Source: Thinopyrum elongatum
Taxonomy: Eukaryota; Streptophyta; Magnoliopsida; Poales; Poaceae
Length of the DNA: 64,000 nucleotides
Assembly: GCA_011799875.1 (NCBI GenBank)
Contig: CM022300.1
Span: forward strand, 239,580,807 to 239,644,806
Reading direction: 5' to 3'
Numbering within the stretch: the stretch's first letter is position 1; every line of letters starts with the position of its first letter. The notes under the pieces were generated by a model, which saw nothing but the letters and a program-made list of their open reading frames with translations, made no database searches and had not been told where the DNA came from. A program made the position numbers and the translations under genes. Of this stretch, positions 20,045 to 31,905 are shown piece after piece.

Positions 20045-21901
20045 TTGCAGGCTGACATGTGGGCCAATAGGTCGAAGCCTACACAAGGCGTTGTCAACTT
20101 AGTCAACAAATGATTCTGACATCCACAACCATTGGATTTATATCCAACGGAAGGCATGCATCTTCAATCTCTCATCTTCTTCCTCCAGAGTCACCGGGAC
20201 CGCCTGCTCCGGCCTCCGGCGGCTAGTGGCTCTGCTTAGCATGCATTGCTGTGAAGAGATACCCCACCGCCGGCCAGGCTATCCCTCCAGCCCTACACAC
20301 CTCCTGTTATTCTCCATCGACTGCAGCCCCACGCCGCACCAGAGGCACTTAACCCTCGTATTCCTCTCCATCTATGACTCCACTGCCGCGTCTTCCCATC
20401 TCCGGCTCATTCCCGTCCGGGGCGTCGCCGTCGTGCACTGCCTTGGCACACTCGGCACTGCATAGTCAACATGGTCAACAAATGAGAGTCATCGGAGGAG
20501 GATAGTACGTGGAGAGGCTGACAGTGGGGACGCACCTGTTCATGGACGCACGCATGCAACTGGCTCCTTATTAGGCCAGAAAAATATTATTCCTCCCTCT
20601 GACAGCTTGGACCCACCAACTACATCTTTGCACACAAGCAAGTGCGTCCTTATTATGCGGAAAAAATGTTTTCTCTCCCGGACAGCTGGGACCCAGTAGC
20701 TAAATGTTCGCACGCAAGGAAGTGCCTCCTTATTATGTTCAAAAAAAATTATTCCTCCCCCTAACAGCTAGGACCCACCAGCTAGATCTTCGCATGCAAG
20801 GAGTCTGACATGTGGGCCATTAGGTCGCCTATGGAAGGCGTTGTCAAATTAGTTAACAAAATGATTCTGACATCTGTAGTCATTGGATGTACATCCAAAG
20901 GCCGCCAGCATGCATCTTCAATCTCTCATCTTCTTCCTCTAGCGCTGGTGGGACCTCCTGCTCCTACCTCCGGTACATGCCTCGCTGCGAAGCGCTACTC
21001 CACTGCCGGCCAGGCCATCCCTCCACCCCTTCACCCCTCCTGTTATCCTCCGCCAACTGCAGCCGCAGGCCGCACTGAACTAGTCAACCCTCGTACGTCG
21101 TACTCCTCTCAGGCTGCGACTCCACTGCCATGTCTTCCCCATCTTTGGGTCGTTCCCTTCCGGGGCCTAGCCGTCGTCCATCGCCTTGGTGCGCTCGGCG
21201 CGGCGTGGTCAACATGGTCAACAAACGAGAGTCATTAGAAGAGGACTGTACGTGGAGAGGCTGACAGTGGCGACACACCAGGTCCATGGACACACGCATG
21301 CAACCGCCTCCTTATTACGCGAAAATAAAATTATTCCTCCCCCTGAAAGCTGGGACCCACCATGTATATCTTCGCAAGGAAGGAAGTGCCTCCTTATTCC
21401 TGCCCCTGACAGCTGGGACCCACCAACAACATCTTTGCACGCAAGGAAGTGCCTCCTTATTACAGGCAAAAAATATATGATTCCGCCCCTGACCGCTAGG
21501 ACCCGCCAGCTATATATTCACACGCAAGGAAGTGCCTCCTTGTCCTCCCTCACAGCTGGGACCCACCCGATCGAAGCATACATAGCCTTGTCTGTGTACA
21601 TACCGGTCGATCGGTCTGTCTGCCACGATGAACCATGGCCTAGTAAGGAGCGGTAACAGTTCAGGCAGTCCCGTCTAAATCCTGTACACATACAACAGCT
21701 ACGCTGCAAAAAGACGGCGACGTACGTACATACGGGCGTGGTCTCGAACGCGTACAGTGATGGCATCCTGTCCATCGGCAGCCAACCGGCTGGGTCAAAA
21801 CGGAGGAAACAACGTCGTGTTCATCGAGAGGCAACCGACTGGGTCGGAATATGGCCTATTCATCGGGAGCCAACCGGCTTGGACGAAACAGCCGAAACGA
21901 G

Positions 21902-22150
21902 GTCTGGCGTACAGGAGAACGGAGGAAAAAACCTTCTGTTCGACTGCCTACGGTCGAAACGGGGTCCTATTCATCAGGAAGGGTGTGGCGTACCACAGAA
22001 TGGAGGAAACGGCCTTCTATTTGAGTGCCTGCGGTCGAAACGGGGTGCTGTTGATCGGGAGGGGTGTGGTGTACCACAAAACGGAGGAAACGGACTTGTG
22101 TTGGAGCGCCTACGGTGGAAACAGGGTGCTGTTGATCGGGAGGGGTGTGG
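21902..22150 (+). repeat. 81-bp tandem repeat inside CACTA
   Basis: The word GTGTGGCGTAC (first copy GTCTGGCGTAC, third GTGTGGTGTAC) starts at 21902, 21983, 22064 and 22145, an exact 81-bp period. Units include GGAGGAAACGG and GGTCGAAACGGGGT. The same array is present in reverse at about 42365-42650. Confidence 0.9.
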
Positions 22151-22499
22151 CGTACCGCAAAACGGGACTCCATGGGCTACTGTTCATCCACCGTCTACTG
22201 CCTCGCTCCAGCCTCCACGAGCTATTGTCCATCCACCATCGACTTTCTCCAGCCTCCACCTGATACTATTCATCCACCATGTCTTCCTCCTGTCTCCACC
22301 AGCTACTGTTTATCCATGGGCTACTGTTCATCTGGCCTCCACCAGCTACTGTTCAACCAGCCCTCCACGGGGTCCTGTTCATCCACCCCCACCTCCTCGA
22401 TTTGGGTCCTGTTCATCCAGTGGCAATGGCCTCTACTACCACGGGGTCCTGTTCATCAACCCCCACCGGGAACTGTTCATCCAACCCCCAATAATGATA

Positions 22500-22680
22500 A
22501 CTATTCATTAAGAGGCAGCAGGTTTGATCGGCTTCAGTTAGCAGCAGTAGCGAAGGAATTGCTCAGGTTCAGTTAACAGCCAAGTCGATCGCTCGGGTTT
22601 AGTAATGTATCTAGTGCAATCGCTCGGGTTCAGTAAGCGAACGCCTCGCTCGGGTTCAGTTAGAGCCCAATGCCTCAGAC
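22500..22680 (+). repeat. CACTA subterminal repeats
   Basis: GCTCGGGTTCAGTTA and variants occur five times, mostly preceded by GATC or AATC. Such short subterminal repeats are binding sites for CACTA transposition proteins in known elements. Here that role is inferred. Confidence 0.75.
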
Positions 22681-23022
22681 ACACGCGCGTACGTGTACGA
22701 GAGAAACGCGCAAACCTCCATGCATCGCTCGGCCCCGACCACCCACCGTAACTGGGAACTCTCTGATATTTTCCTCGCCCTCGCTTCTACCACGATTTTT
22801 TCCGTCATGGACGGCCCACAGAATGTCATGCAGGTGCGTCCCCGGCCCGCCCAGGACGAAAAGCCCATTTTTTTCATGATTTTTTGTCATTGAAGTAGGA
22901 GCCCACCACATCTATGATGATACGTGCTTTTGTCACAATTATCGTCATAGAAGTGTCGTAAGCATGACAGAAAAAAAATTCGTTCGGCCCAAAATGTCAT
23001 GGATGTGTCTTTTTTTGTAGTG

Positions 23023-23756
23023 ATGGAGTCCCCCGTATGCCTCGGAATGACACTTCCGTAGGATTTGCTCCTATTCATGCTCAGGTACACAATGTCTAAT
23101 AACACCATCTACTCCTTCTTTATATAGATGTGGGTCATCCCAAAAGTAATGTCTTAAATCAAAGAAGAACTTTTTCTTTTGCTGGTATGTGAAACTAGGT
23201 GGTATATATTTAGCAAAATGTAATTAACATAGTCTGCATACCAAGGAGTATTACGAGAAGCATTTATAACAGCTAATTTTTCATCGGGAAAACTATCATC
23301 AATAGGCAGTGGGTCATCAAGAATATTCCATTCGAGACAAACTATCAGCTATGGGATTCTCAACTCCCTTTCTATCAATAATATGCAAGTCAAATTCTTG
23401 TAGCAACAGAACCCACCTAATCAACCTAGGTTTAGGATCTTTCTTGTCCATAAGATATTTAATAGCAGCATGACCAATGTGAACAATTACTTTCGAATAA
23501 ACGATATAAGATTTGAATTTATCACATGCGAACACAACTGCTAAAAATTGTTTCTTAGTAGTACCATAATTTCTTTGGGCACTGTCTGGAGTTTTACTAG
23601 CATAATGAATAACATTCAATTTCTTATCAACTCTTTTTCCTAGAGCAGCATCAACAGCATAGACACTAGCATCACACATAATTTCGAGTGGTAGGTTCCA
23701 ATCAGGTGGCTGAACAATGGGTGCAGAGACAAAGGCTTTCTTAAGTATTTCAAAGG
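23023..23756 (-). pseudogene. Athila pol: RNase H and truncated integrase start
   Basis: RNase H is recognised from [45 protein letters not shown] and [20 protein letters not shown]. After [12 protein letters not shown] the sequence continues into the integrase zinc-finger region ([24 protein letters not shown]), interrupted by a TAG in the Glu-rich stretch and by frame changes near 23160. It stops one residue after GG at the CACTA junction. The catalytic integrase core is absent. Confidence 0.8.
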
Positions 23757-24715
23757 CTTATACGCAATCATCATCAGAAACAAATGGAACATCTTTTTGT
23801 AAGAGATTAGTAAGAGGCCTAGAAATTTTAGAGAAGTCTTTAAGGAATCTCCTATAAAAACCAGCATGACCAAGGAAGCTTCTTATACCCTTAATATCTT
23901 CAGGACATGGCATTTTCTCAATTGCATCAATTTTAGCTTTGTCTACTTCAATACCTCGTTTAGAAATTTTATGCCCAAGTAATTTACCTTCATTCACCAT
24001 AAAGTGGTACTTCTCCCAATTCAAGACAAGATTAGTTTCTTCACATCTCTGGAAAACTCGATCAAGGTTTCTTAAGCAATCGTCAAAAGAAGTACCGTAA
24101 ACAGAAAAATAATCCATGAATACCTCAACAAGCTTTTCACAAAAATCAGAGAATATAGCAGTCATACATCTTTGAAAGGTAGCAGGTGCATTACATAAAC
24201 CAAAAGGCATGCGTCTATAAGCATAAGTTCCAAAAGGGCAAGTAAAAGTAGTTTTCTCTTGATCTTCTTTTGACACAAGTATTTGACAAAAACGAGAATA
24301 TCCATCAAGGAAACAGAAGTGTGTATGCTTAGACAATCTTTCTAGCATTTGATCAATAAAAGGCAAGGGTTAATGATCTTTTCTAGTAGCTTTGTTTAAT
24401 TTCCTGAAATCAATTACCATCCTATAGCCAGTTACAATTCTTTTTGGGATGAGTTCATTTTTATCATTAGGAACAACAGTTATACCTCCGTTCTTAGGAA
24501 CACAATGAACATGATTTACCCATGTACTATCAGCTATGGGATACATTATACCTGCTTCCAGAAGCTTTAAAATTTTAGTTCTTACCACATCCTTCATTTT
24601 AGGATTCAATCGTCGTTGATGATCAACGACTAGCTTAGCATCAGGCTCCATATTAATCTTGTGCTAACATAGAGATGGGACTAATACCCTTAAGATCATT
24701 AAAGTATATCCAATA
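23757..24715 (-). pseudogene. Athila pol: reverse transcriptase
   Basis: Motifs in order are MEPDAKLVVDHQRRLNP, WVNHVHCVPKNGG, RMVIDFRKLN, HFCFLDGYSRF, YRRMPFGLCNAPATFQRCM and the catalytic box, here FMDYFSVYG at about 24100-24126. The Athila consensus is FMDDFSVYG, so the second catalytic Asp has become Tyr and the enzyme would be inactive. Stops lie near 24664 (TAG after VPSLC), 24366 (TAA) and 23757 (TAA). The 5' part continues across the nested insertion to 34617. Confidence 0.85.
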
Positions 24716-25606
24716 TGTTGGCGTTCTGGGATCGGGGGTACCCAGACTTGCCTGCCTGCGGCCCAGCGCGTGGGCTCATCGATGGCCCGGTATGACCCAG
24801 CTGCAAGACCCCCCAAGACAAGACCCTCACAAGGGCCCCGGCCTCGCGAGGCAAGTGACACCAAGACCTCCAGGGGAGCAGCTCCCCAAGCTTGCCTCCC
24901 GAGGAGCAGAGAATTCTATGCAAGCCTCCCGCCTCATGAGGCTACGATGACGTGAGCCATGACGACCAAGGCCAGGCGGGAGCCAGTGGGCGCAGAGGGG
25001 ACAATTTCCTCTTCGGTGCTAAGGGAGCAAGGTCATGCGTAGGTTCCCGAGGAAGGCCCCAAAGCTTTCCATTCCGATGCACCGAGAACAAGACCACGAG
25101 CTCGGCAGGACGGATGTCATCACCGAGCCCACCGGTGTGTCATGACAGAAGCTTTGCAGGCGAAGACCACCTTTCATCAGGATAAGATGTACTCCTTGTC
25201 CCCTTTCAAAATTGGCCGTTGTGGGATCCCTTCCCGCCTAAGCTATGAGGGAAGAGGACCAAGGCCACTATAAATATAGGCTAGCCATCACCGTAGAAGG
25301 GATCCCCAATCCGACCGAGACCGATCCATCATTACCTCCTGAGCCCTCGCGAGGTTGCTCATCCACTGTACTAGTTCATCCTCTACCTCCTCGTGAGGCC
25401 AATCCACCAAAAGCAGGAGTAGGGTATTACACCGCAAGGTGGCCTGAACCTGGGTAAATCTCTGTGTCCATTCCTTCCACATGATCCAGCGTACTTGGCG
25501 AGATCAGGCCATGGGTATGGCGAGCTAGCATCATTGTAAAGCGAGATCCTTTGTTCACGCCCCGGAGTTCGAACCTTCTTGGGTCTGCGGAGCCCTGAAT
25601 CCGACA
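24716..25606 (+). repeat. 5' LTR of nested element
   Basis: It starts TGTTGGCGTTCTGGG and ends GAATCCGACA, and aligns along its full length with 33721-34611. A CTATAAATATAGG TATA box lies at about 25268. The words CTCGCGAGG and CCTCGTGAGG recur. Confidence 0.9.
25268..25276 (+). promoter_or_regulatory. LTR TATA box of nested element
   Basis: CTATAAATA in the 5' LTR is conserved in the 3' LTR (near 34273), about 340 bases before the LTR end. This fits the start of the genomic transcript. Confidence 0.6.
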
Positions 25607-25626
25607 TTTGGCACGCCAGGTAGGGG
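25607..25626 (+). other. Primer-binding site of nested element
   Basis: TTTGGCACGCCAGGTAGGGG directly follows the LTR end ...CCGACA. This is the position and style seen in the Tat-type element at 8262-8280. Confidence 0.65.
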
Positions 25627-25683
25627 TGTGCCCTGAATCCGACCTCTTCATCAACCGTGCTCCGTTCTCGCTCCGCCATACCT

Positions 25684-28164
25684 ATGACTGATGCTCGCCG
25701 AGTCCGCGTCGAGCGCCGGGCCGCTCGCATTGCTTAGACGGCGCCCATGGGCTGCAGCGTCCCGCGCCGCTCTGCCTCTCCCGTGGCTAACGCTGCCACT
25801 GACCCTGCTGCTCACGAGCAGCAGTACTCGTTGCTGCCACCCTTCGTGTAGCAGGATGGCCGCACCGTCACTCCTTCTCTCACTCCCGTCACGGCGTCGT
25901 CGTCCCACGCTCACCACGGGCCGGCAAACGCGCAGGTTGCGCTGCTCATGGCGCGCGAGCTGCTGCGTTACCATCCTGCCGACGAGGGCTACGATTCCTG
26001 GCTCAGCCGCATCACCGAGCTTGTCAATTCCGCCGATGAGGCCCCGGCGCCCTCCCACTCACTTCGTCCCCCGCCATCCCGGGCTGGCGACGTGGCCCAT
26101 GGTGCGCCTCCTCCTCCTCCTCTGCGCGGCGCTAACCCTGAGCCTAGGCATGACGCGCTCCCGCGCGACCCACCACGTGGAGCGCCGGCACGGGATGAGG
26201 CAAGCTGCCAGGTGGTGTAGCGGCCACATGGTGACGCACATGCGCTCCCCGCACCACCGCGCCAGCAACAGGACCATGCGCCACTAGAGGCAGCGGCGCG
26301 TGGACGTCAAGATCGAGCTCCCCTCAAGCGTGCGATGCCCATGAGTGCAGCAGCCTGCCGCGCTTTCACCCCAGAGCTGCGCCGCGTCGTCTGGCCAGGC
26401 AAGTTCAAGCCGGACCTGCCCCCATGCTATGACGGCACCCCCCACCCTGCGGAGTTCCTCCAGCTCTACTCGCTGAGCATCGAGGCGGTGAACGGTGATG
26501 ACAAGGTCATGGCGAACTGGTTCCCCATGGCTCTCAAGGATGGCGCGTGCTCCTGGCTCCTTCACCTCCTAGAGGGATCAATCTCATCCTGGGACGAGCT
26601 TCGCGAGCGCTTCATCGCCAACTTCCAAGGCACTCATGACCGCGCCCCTACAGTGAATGACCTGCAGCGCGTGAAGCAGCAGCCGGGCGAGACTCTGCAC
26701 AAGTACATACAGCGCTTCATGAATGTTCGCCTCAAGATCCTGAAGGCGTCGGACGAGGCCATCATCTCGGCGTTCACCGATGGCGTCATGGACGTCAGGA
26801 TGAAAGAGGAGCTTGCCATCCACGACGACTTGTGCTCGGCCCTGGACATGTTCAACCTGGCGAACAAGTGTGCAAGGGCCGAGGAGGGCCGCCTCTCCCT
26901 CCTTGAGCTTCCGGAGGCCGACCTTGAAGACAAGAAGGCCAAGGCTAAGGAGGTGAAGCGCAAGGGCCCCACCGTGCTGGCAGTGGAGCCCGAGATGAAG
27001 CGCGGCCGTGACCATGATGAGCCTCCCATGGGCAACCGGCCGTTCTGCATTTTTCACAATGTACACGGCCACAACACCAAAGACTGTTAGGAGCTCAGAG
27101 CACTCCGTGACGGACACCTCGACCGCCGCCCCGAGCGCGATGATCGTGGCTACGGTCGTGGAGGAGGCCGCGGCGGAGGCCGCTGGGACAACCACGACCC
27201 TCGCCAGGACTAGCGTGACCAGCCTCACAAGGACCGCTGGCGGGATCAGCCTCGCGACGGCCTCTGGCGTGACCAGCCTCAGAAGGACCGTCCCCAGGGC
27301 AATGCTGGCCTCCCTCCGCTACCACCGTCGCCAAGGAGAAATGGCGACAACTGACAGGATGATGGGGCTGGGGGCTTCCAAGAACCCCGTGCGATCGCCT
27401 GCATCCTGGGTGGTGCCCAGGCCCCTGCCTCGAACCGCATCTTCAAGCAGTTCTCTCGTGAGGTGAACACGGACCACCCGAAGCTTGAGGCCGCGCGTCC
27501 CCTCAGGTGGTCGCAGTACGCCATTACTTTCGATTCCAAGGACCACCTCAAGTGCTCGGCCTCTGCAGGTGTGCTTCGCATGCTCTGCACACCCACCATC
27601 AGCAACGTCCTCGTCACCAAGACCCTCATCGACGGTGGTGCTGGCCTCAACGTCCTCTTTGTGGAAATGTTAGATACGCTCCAAGTGCCTTTTAACCAGC
27701 TCCTGCCCACCAAGCCTTTCTCAGGAGTGACTGATGGCTCCACCACACCCCTAGGGCAGGTGCGCCTCCCTGTCACCTTCGGCAAGCGTGACAACTACCA
27801 CACCGAGCTCATTGACTTCAACGTCGCCCACATCGGCCTCACGTACAATGCCATCCTCGGGTACCCTGCCCTCGCCAAGTTTATGGCGGCAACCCACCAT
27901 GGCTACAACGTCCTCAAAATGCCAGGGTGCAGCAGCGTCATTACGGTCGCCTGCGATGAGAAAGACGCGGTCTGTTCTCTTGAGCATGCCTACCGTGCCG
28001 CTCCAGCCGAGAACTCCGATGACGAAGGCGGTGTTCTACCTCCCGAGGCCACCCCCGTGAAGAAGAAGCAGCTCCTCCCCAAGGGTCGTCCGGAGACCAA
28101 GAAACCCTCTGGCGGCGCTTCAGGCCCCGCGCCTGCTGTCAGGGCACCCCTTCCTCCCGCATAG
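25684..28164 (+). pseudogene. gag-protease of nested element
   Basis: One frame runs from the ATG at 25684 (MTDARRVRVERR) to 28164 with six stops: TAG at 25735, 25849, 26218, 27088 and 27211 and TGA at 27352. Gag core motifs are ELRRVVWPGKFKPDLPPCYDG, MANWFPMALKDGACSWLLHL and GETLHKYIQRF, with a zinc-knuckle-like CIFHNVHGHNTKDC at about 27043-27087. The protease motif IDGGAGLNVLF lies near 27630, followed by YNAILGYPALAKFMA. All six stops fit CAG or CGA codons, and no indel is needed to read 827 codons. That is unusually clean decay by base change alone. Confidence 0.9.
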
Positions 28165-28700
28165 GAAGGTGCGCCCAGCGCTTCCCTCGGGACGGGCTCG
28201 GGGGCTTCCATATGGAGAGCCTCTGACTTGACCAGTGCGACGAGGGAGGTGCTCGGGCACCACTTGGAGGCGTGCTTTGATGCGCCCCCCACAAGCAAGG
28301 AGCGAGGCTACAGGGACGCGAGAATTCATCACCAAGGTGACCGAGGAGCTTCAGGAGGTGCAGGCGGCCCCTGACGCGGGTGGCGAGCTGCATGTCTGCA
28401 TCAACATCCTGGGCCTCAACAGGGCCACTTCACAGGATCTCTTCTGGCCGTCACGTGTCGGCCAGAGTGGGGGCTACCCCTGCAACTACGTCCGCATGCC
28501 GTTCGGCCTGCTGAACGTGGGTGCCTCGTACTAGCGCCTGGCGCAGCGTGCTATAGCGTCTCACGAGGCTAGGCGCTTGGCAGTCGCGTCTCAGGAGGTC
28601 CCGGATCCTCGCGAGCCCCCTGGGCCTCGCGAGTCCCCCAGGCCTCCGGAGCAGCCCGCCTCATGAGGAGCAATCTCCACGACACGCGTCTTCAGCTACC
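28165..28700 (+). pseudogene. Reverse transcriptase remnant with internal deletion
   Basis: Only two scraps of RT remain: HVCINILGLNRATSQDLFWPSR (cf. the RLNRACPKDPFPLPR block) and, 12 residues later, CNYVRMPFGLLNVGASY (cf. the CFVHMPFGLKSVGSTF block). The intervening 40 or so residues and everything after, including the YMDD box, RNase H and integrase, are missing. The element therefore cannot encode its own replication. Confidence 0.75.
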
Positions 28701-30273
28701 TTGACGCTTCTACCACACTGGTGCCAGGTGACTTTTTGGTTTGTTCAGTTGAGGGCACCCCTCGGGCTGCATTATCCTCAAGCTATCAGGGCTCGCCCCT
28801 GCAGCTGTATCATTTTGCGCATGTATCAGAACTGACTCTGCCTTTTATGAATTTCCTAAGTATTTCAACCTGCGTGCCCGGTGCTTCGTCACCATGAATG
28901 TCGTTGCGCCCTCACAACCCCGCCCTCGACCGCCTCATGATTAAGGACTGGCAGACCGTCTGTGCTCAGGTCCGTCCCTGGAGCATTGATAAATCCAAGT
29001 GACCGAGCTCTGTCTCGTGAGCCAGCTCCCGTGCACGTCACCTCCCGGGGTCCTTGGTGCCTTGTCCTCGCATGAGCTAATCGAGAGTGGGTGAGTAAGG
29101 GCGCACGGCCCGGTTCATCCAACCGCAGTTCGCACTGCGCCGTAGCGGGAGCTGTGCGTCGGGTGTCCTTCCGCGTGATTGTTGCATGAGAAGACTGGGC
29201 ATGGCGTCTGTGCTCGGGTCCGTCCCTGCAGAGTCGATAAATCCAAGCGATTGAGCTCTGTTTGGCGGCCCGGCCCCGTTCACATCACCTCCTGGGGTCC
29301 TTGGTGTTCGGCCTTCTCATGCGATGGCCTCCGGAGGTTCATTCGGCGCAGGTCGCCCCCATCACACAGGTTTTGTAAGCGCGCTCCACGCCGGAAGATT
29401 CAGGCGCAACCCGCCTTGAGGTAGGACCTCGTGAGTCCTGCGCTCACTCACGGGTGCCCAGATACACCTCCTCTAGTTCTGCCGTGCTAATCACATGTAC
29501 GAATGAAATAGGGCTGTACACGCCCGGAGACTCTAACACAGGGCTCGCATCCCATGCTAAGTGGAAGTCCCATGCTCCGCGCTAGTAGGCGACACGATCG
29601 AATAGCGACTATGCCCACACCCAAGTGGAAGCCCCATGCTCCGCGTTGGCGGATGACATGGTCGACCAGCGACTATGCCCACGCCCAAGTGGAAGCCCCA
29701 TGCTCCGCGCTGGTGGATAAACAACTAAGGGCGTCCTAGGGGTTGCACCAACCTTAGGATGGCCTCTTGGCCCTTCACGTGGCCCTGTCACGAAACATTC
29801 CCCTGGGATGCGTGCGCGAGGGGGCTGGACATGGGGGCTATGCTCTGGCCAGGCCTGACACACGCCACCTCACCAGGTCCCTTGTACCTGGTCTTCTCAC
29901 GCCCCTCCCAGGCGAAGGCCAGTGAGGAAAGGTATGGAGGGCTCCGGATTAACCTCGCCGCCGACCATGTTTCCTTCATGAGGGCTGCTCGCACGTCAAG
30001 GGGGACCCCTGAGCATCGTGAATCAGGGGCCTCAATAGTCACGTAGCCCCTCGCTTCTTGGTTTCATCCTGGCGATCCGGAGACCCCAACGGCAGTCGAG
30101 GTATGCGCGGGGCTGGGCCCTGCCGACGCAGAGCACAAAGGCGAACAAGAAGGAAACCATGCATGAAAAGGAAATCGCGGAGTCCAAACAGTTTTTACAG
30201 GCACCAAATGTTCTACAAATTCAAACAAAGTCTTACGCCTCCACGAGGCATGATAAACATCGCAGGGTAAAAT
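28701..30273. other. Non-coding interior of nested element with degenerate repeats
   Basis: No gene is seen. About 250 bp apart (near 28955 and 29207) the sequence repeats GTCTGTGCTC.GGTCCGTCCCTG, GATAAATCCAAG and GGGGTCCTTGGTG. A third weak relative is near 29815-29920. Words such as CCTCGCGAG and CCTCATGAG recur as in the LTR. Confidence 0.6.
29561..29720 (+). repeat. 64-bp tandem repeat, 2.5 units
   Basis: GTGGAAG(T/C)CCCATGCTCCGCG starts at 29561, 29625 and 29689, with GCGACTATGCCCAC between. Period 64 bp. Confidence 0.85.
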
Positions 30274-31856
30274 CTAGGAGGACGGGTCATCGTCTCCATC
30301 GCTGCTGCTTGTCCCGGTCACGGCAAGCTCGTCGTCAACATCGCTGCCGCCGCCGTCATTGCCACTTGCTGCCACCACAGGGGGCTCGGCGTCAGGGATG
30401 CATGCGAACTTCTTCATTAGCGTGTCAACATGGCTCTCCACAGTCGCCACAGTGGCGGCATGGGACTCAGGAGCAACTGGGCCGACCACCGCGTTGAAAT
30501 TGAAGCCGGGATCCTGGAGGTAGAGGTGGCTGAAGACTTGCGTCACCGCCGCGGAGAAGAGAGAGCGGCACTCGTCTTCCAAGAAGGAGTCCACCTTGGC
30601 GGCGGCACCATCGAGCTCCTCGACAAGCCTAGAGGAGAGCCCCGCGTAGGCACCTTCGGGAGGTGCAAGCGGATCCTTGAAGCCTCCCCTGCAGATTGAC
30701 TGCAGCCCCTGCTGAGCCCTGAGCTCGAGGGAGGGGAAGGCGTCGTGCTTCGCGGTCGCCTTTTTCTCGGTGGCGACAAGGGTGTTCTCCCTGGCATCTA
30801 GCTGGGCCGTCGCCTCGGAGACGTGCTGGGCATGGGATGTCTGGGCTTCGACCACCTCCTCCTTCAGCTTGGCCAGACACTCGCGTTCCGCAGCCTGATC
30901 AACAGTCACCTGGGACAGCACGGAGTCGCGATCGGCGAGCTTCGCCTCGCGGGCCTCGCGGGCCTTGAGGTCCTCCTCCTGCTGGTGGAGTCGCTGTGCG
31001 TGTGCGGCCTGTTCCTCCTGGAGGGCCTTCAGATTGGCCTCCATCTTGCTGTAGTGCTTCATGGCAGACGCTGCCTCGGTCAGCGCCGCATCGCGAGCCA
31101 CCTTGGCATCGGCGGCCTCTTTCCTGCTTTCCGCGGTGGCAGCTTGGGCCCGGCCCCATGCCGTTCTGGTGGCTGTGTCGGCCTGGAGCCACCCAGAAAC
31201 AAGCCCCAGGCGCTCCCTCGCGAGGCACCTGTCGGCGTCTTGGAGGTCAGCCCGAATCCGGCCGAGCGTGGTCTAGGATTCATCCAAGGCCCTGGGTCTG
31301 ATCAGGGGGGCTTAGTTCACGAGCGCGAGGGTCTGACGAGGAGGCAACACTGGCACGTTGACTGATCCTGTGGCCGAGGAAGCAGCAGCATGGCTGGCTT
31401 GGGGTGCTGGAGGTTCCAGGCTCCCCTCGGGCATGACGAGGGTGGATGACTTCACAGCCTGCTGGCCCACGGGGGCTGGCTCCTCCCGAAGCTGCATTAC
31501 TGCGTCCTTAGGGGTGGATCCCGCCGGAGGGGGGCAAGGAGTCACCCCCTCCACCAACGCCGGGGTTGCCGCGGACGCGATAAGGAGTGTCACTCCGTGA
31601 ACCCCCCGCGTCCTCGGCGGACGACCCCCCAAGCGGTGCCGGTGAAGCGCCAAGGGCAGGCGGTGCACCTGTGTGCTCGGGCGCGATGCCGCCTGAGCGC
31701 CCAGGGACTGCGTTGGGCTAGCACGACGCACTCCCGCGCCCGCCGCGGCCGCGACCGGAGGCTAACGGCACCCTCAGGACAGGGGGCTCCTTCGGCTCGG
31801 TGCTTGCCTTCTTCTTCCTTGTCACGTTGCCACTCCTGGTCATCAAGAGGGGAGTG
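30274..31856 (-). pseudogene. Antisense gene of nested element, C-terminal part (coiled coil)
   Basis: An open frame from about 31273 to 30274 has no obvious ATG start and reads as the C-terminal part of the antisense protein. It has a long Ala/Glu/Lys-rich coiled-coil region (HYSKMEANLKALQEEQAAHAQ, LAKLKEEVVEAQTSH), then a conserved-looking end with AVTQVFSHLYLQDPGFNFNAVVGPV, LMKKFACIPDAEPP and an acidic tail. Upstream, 31856-31280 reads as a Pro/Ala-rich linker with stops (TAG near 31720, TAA near 31507, TAG near 31275). Coiled coil plus VFSHL..RDP-type ends are typical of plant Transposase_28 (putative gypsy-type) proteins. Confidence 0.65.
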
Positions 31857-31905
31857 CTGTGAGCACACTTGCAATCTATGCTTGACCAAAAGAAAGGTAA
31901 GTTAC

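Larger units (their letters stand above)
20045..23022 (+). mobile_element. CACTA transposon, right terminal region
   Basis: It ends TTTTTTTGTAGTG at 23022, the complement of a CACTAC terminus. Going inward: a subterminal block with TCATGACAGAAA-type words in reverse, repeated TCGCTCGGGTTCAG (22500-22680), a TGTTCATCCA-rich stretch (22180-22500), 81-bp tandem units (21902-22150), then degenerate repeats containing GACAGCTGGGACCCACC and GGAAGTGCCTCCTTATTA (20560-21560). No transposase is visible. The left end of the element was not found, so this is a partial or highly rearranged element. It is inserted in the Athila integrase reading frame. Confidence 0.8.

Noticed and set aside
21902..22150. 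CRISPR-like direct repeats
   Set aside because: Repeats are contiguous 81-bp units without unique spacers, in plant transposon sequence.
20810..22576. Long plus-strand frames in the CACTA region (to 257 codons)
   Set aside because: They translate tandem repeats; the frame is kept because the 81-bp unit is a multiple of three. No domain, and the reverse-arm copy is open on the other strand for the same reason.
26584..27228. Minus-strand frame of 214 codons over gag
   Set aside because: Antisense to the clear gag core; Val/Leu-rich shadow.
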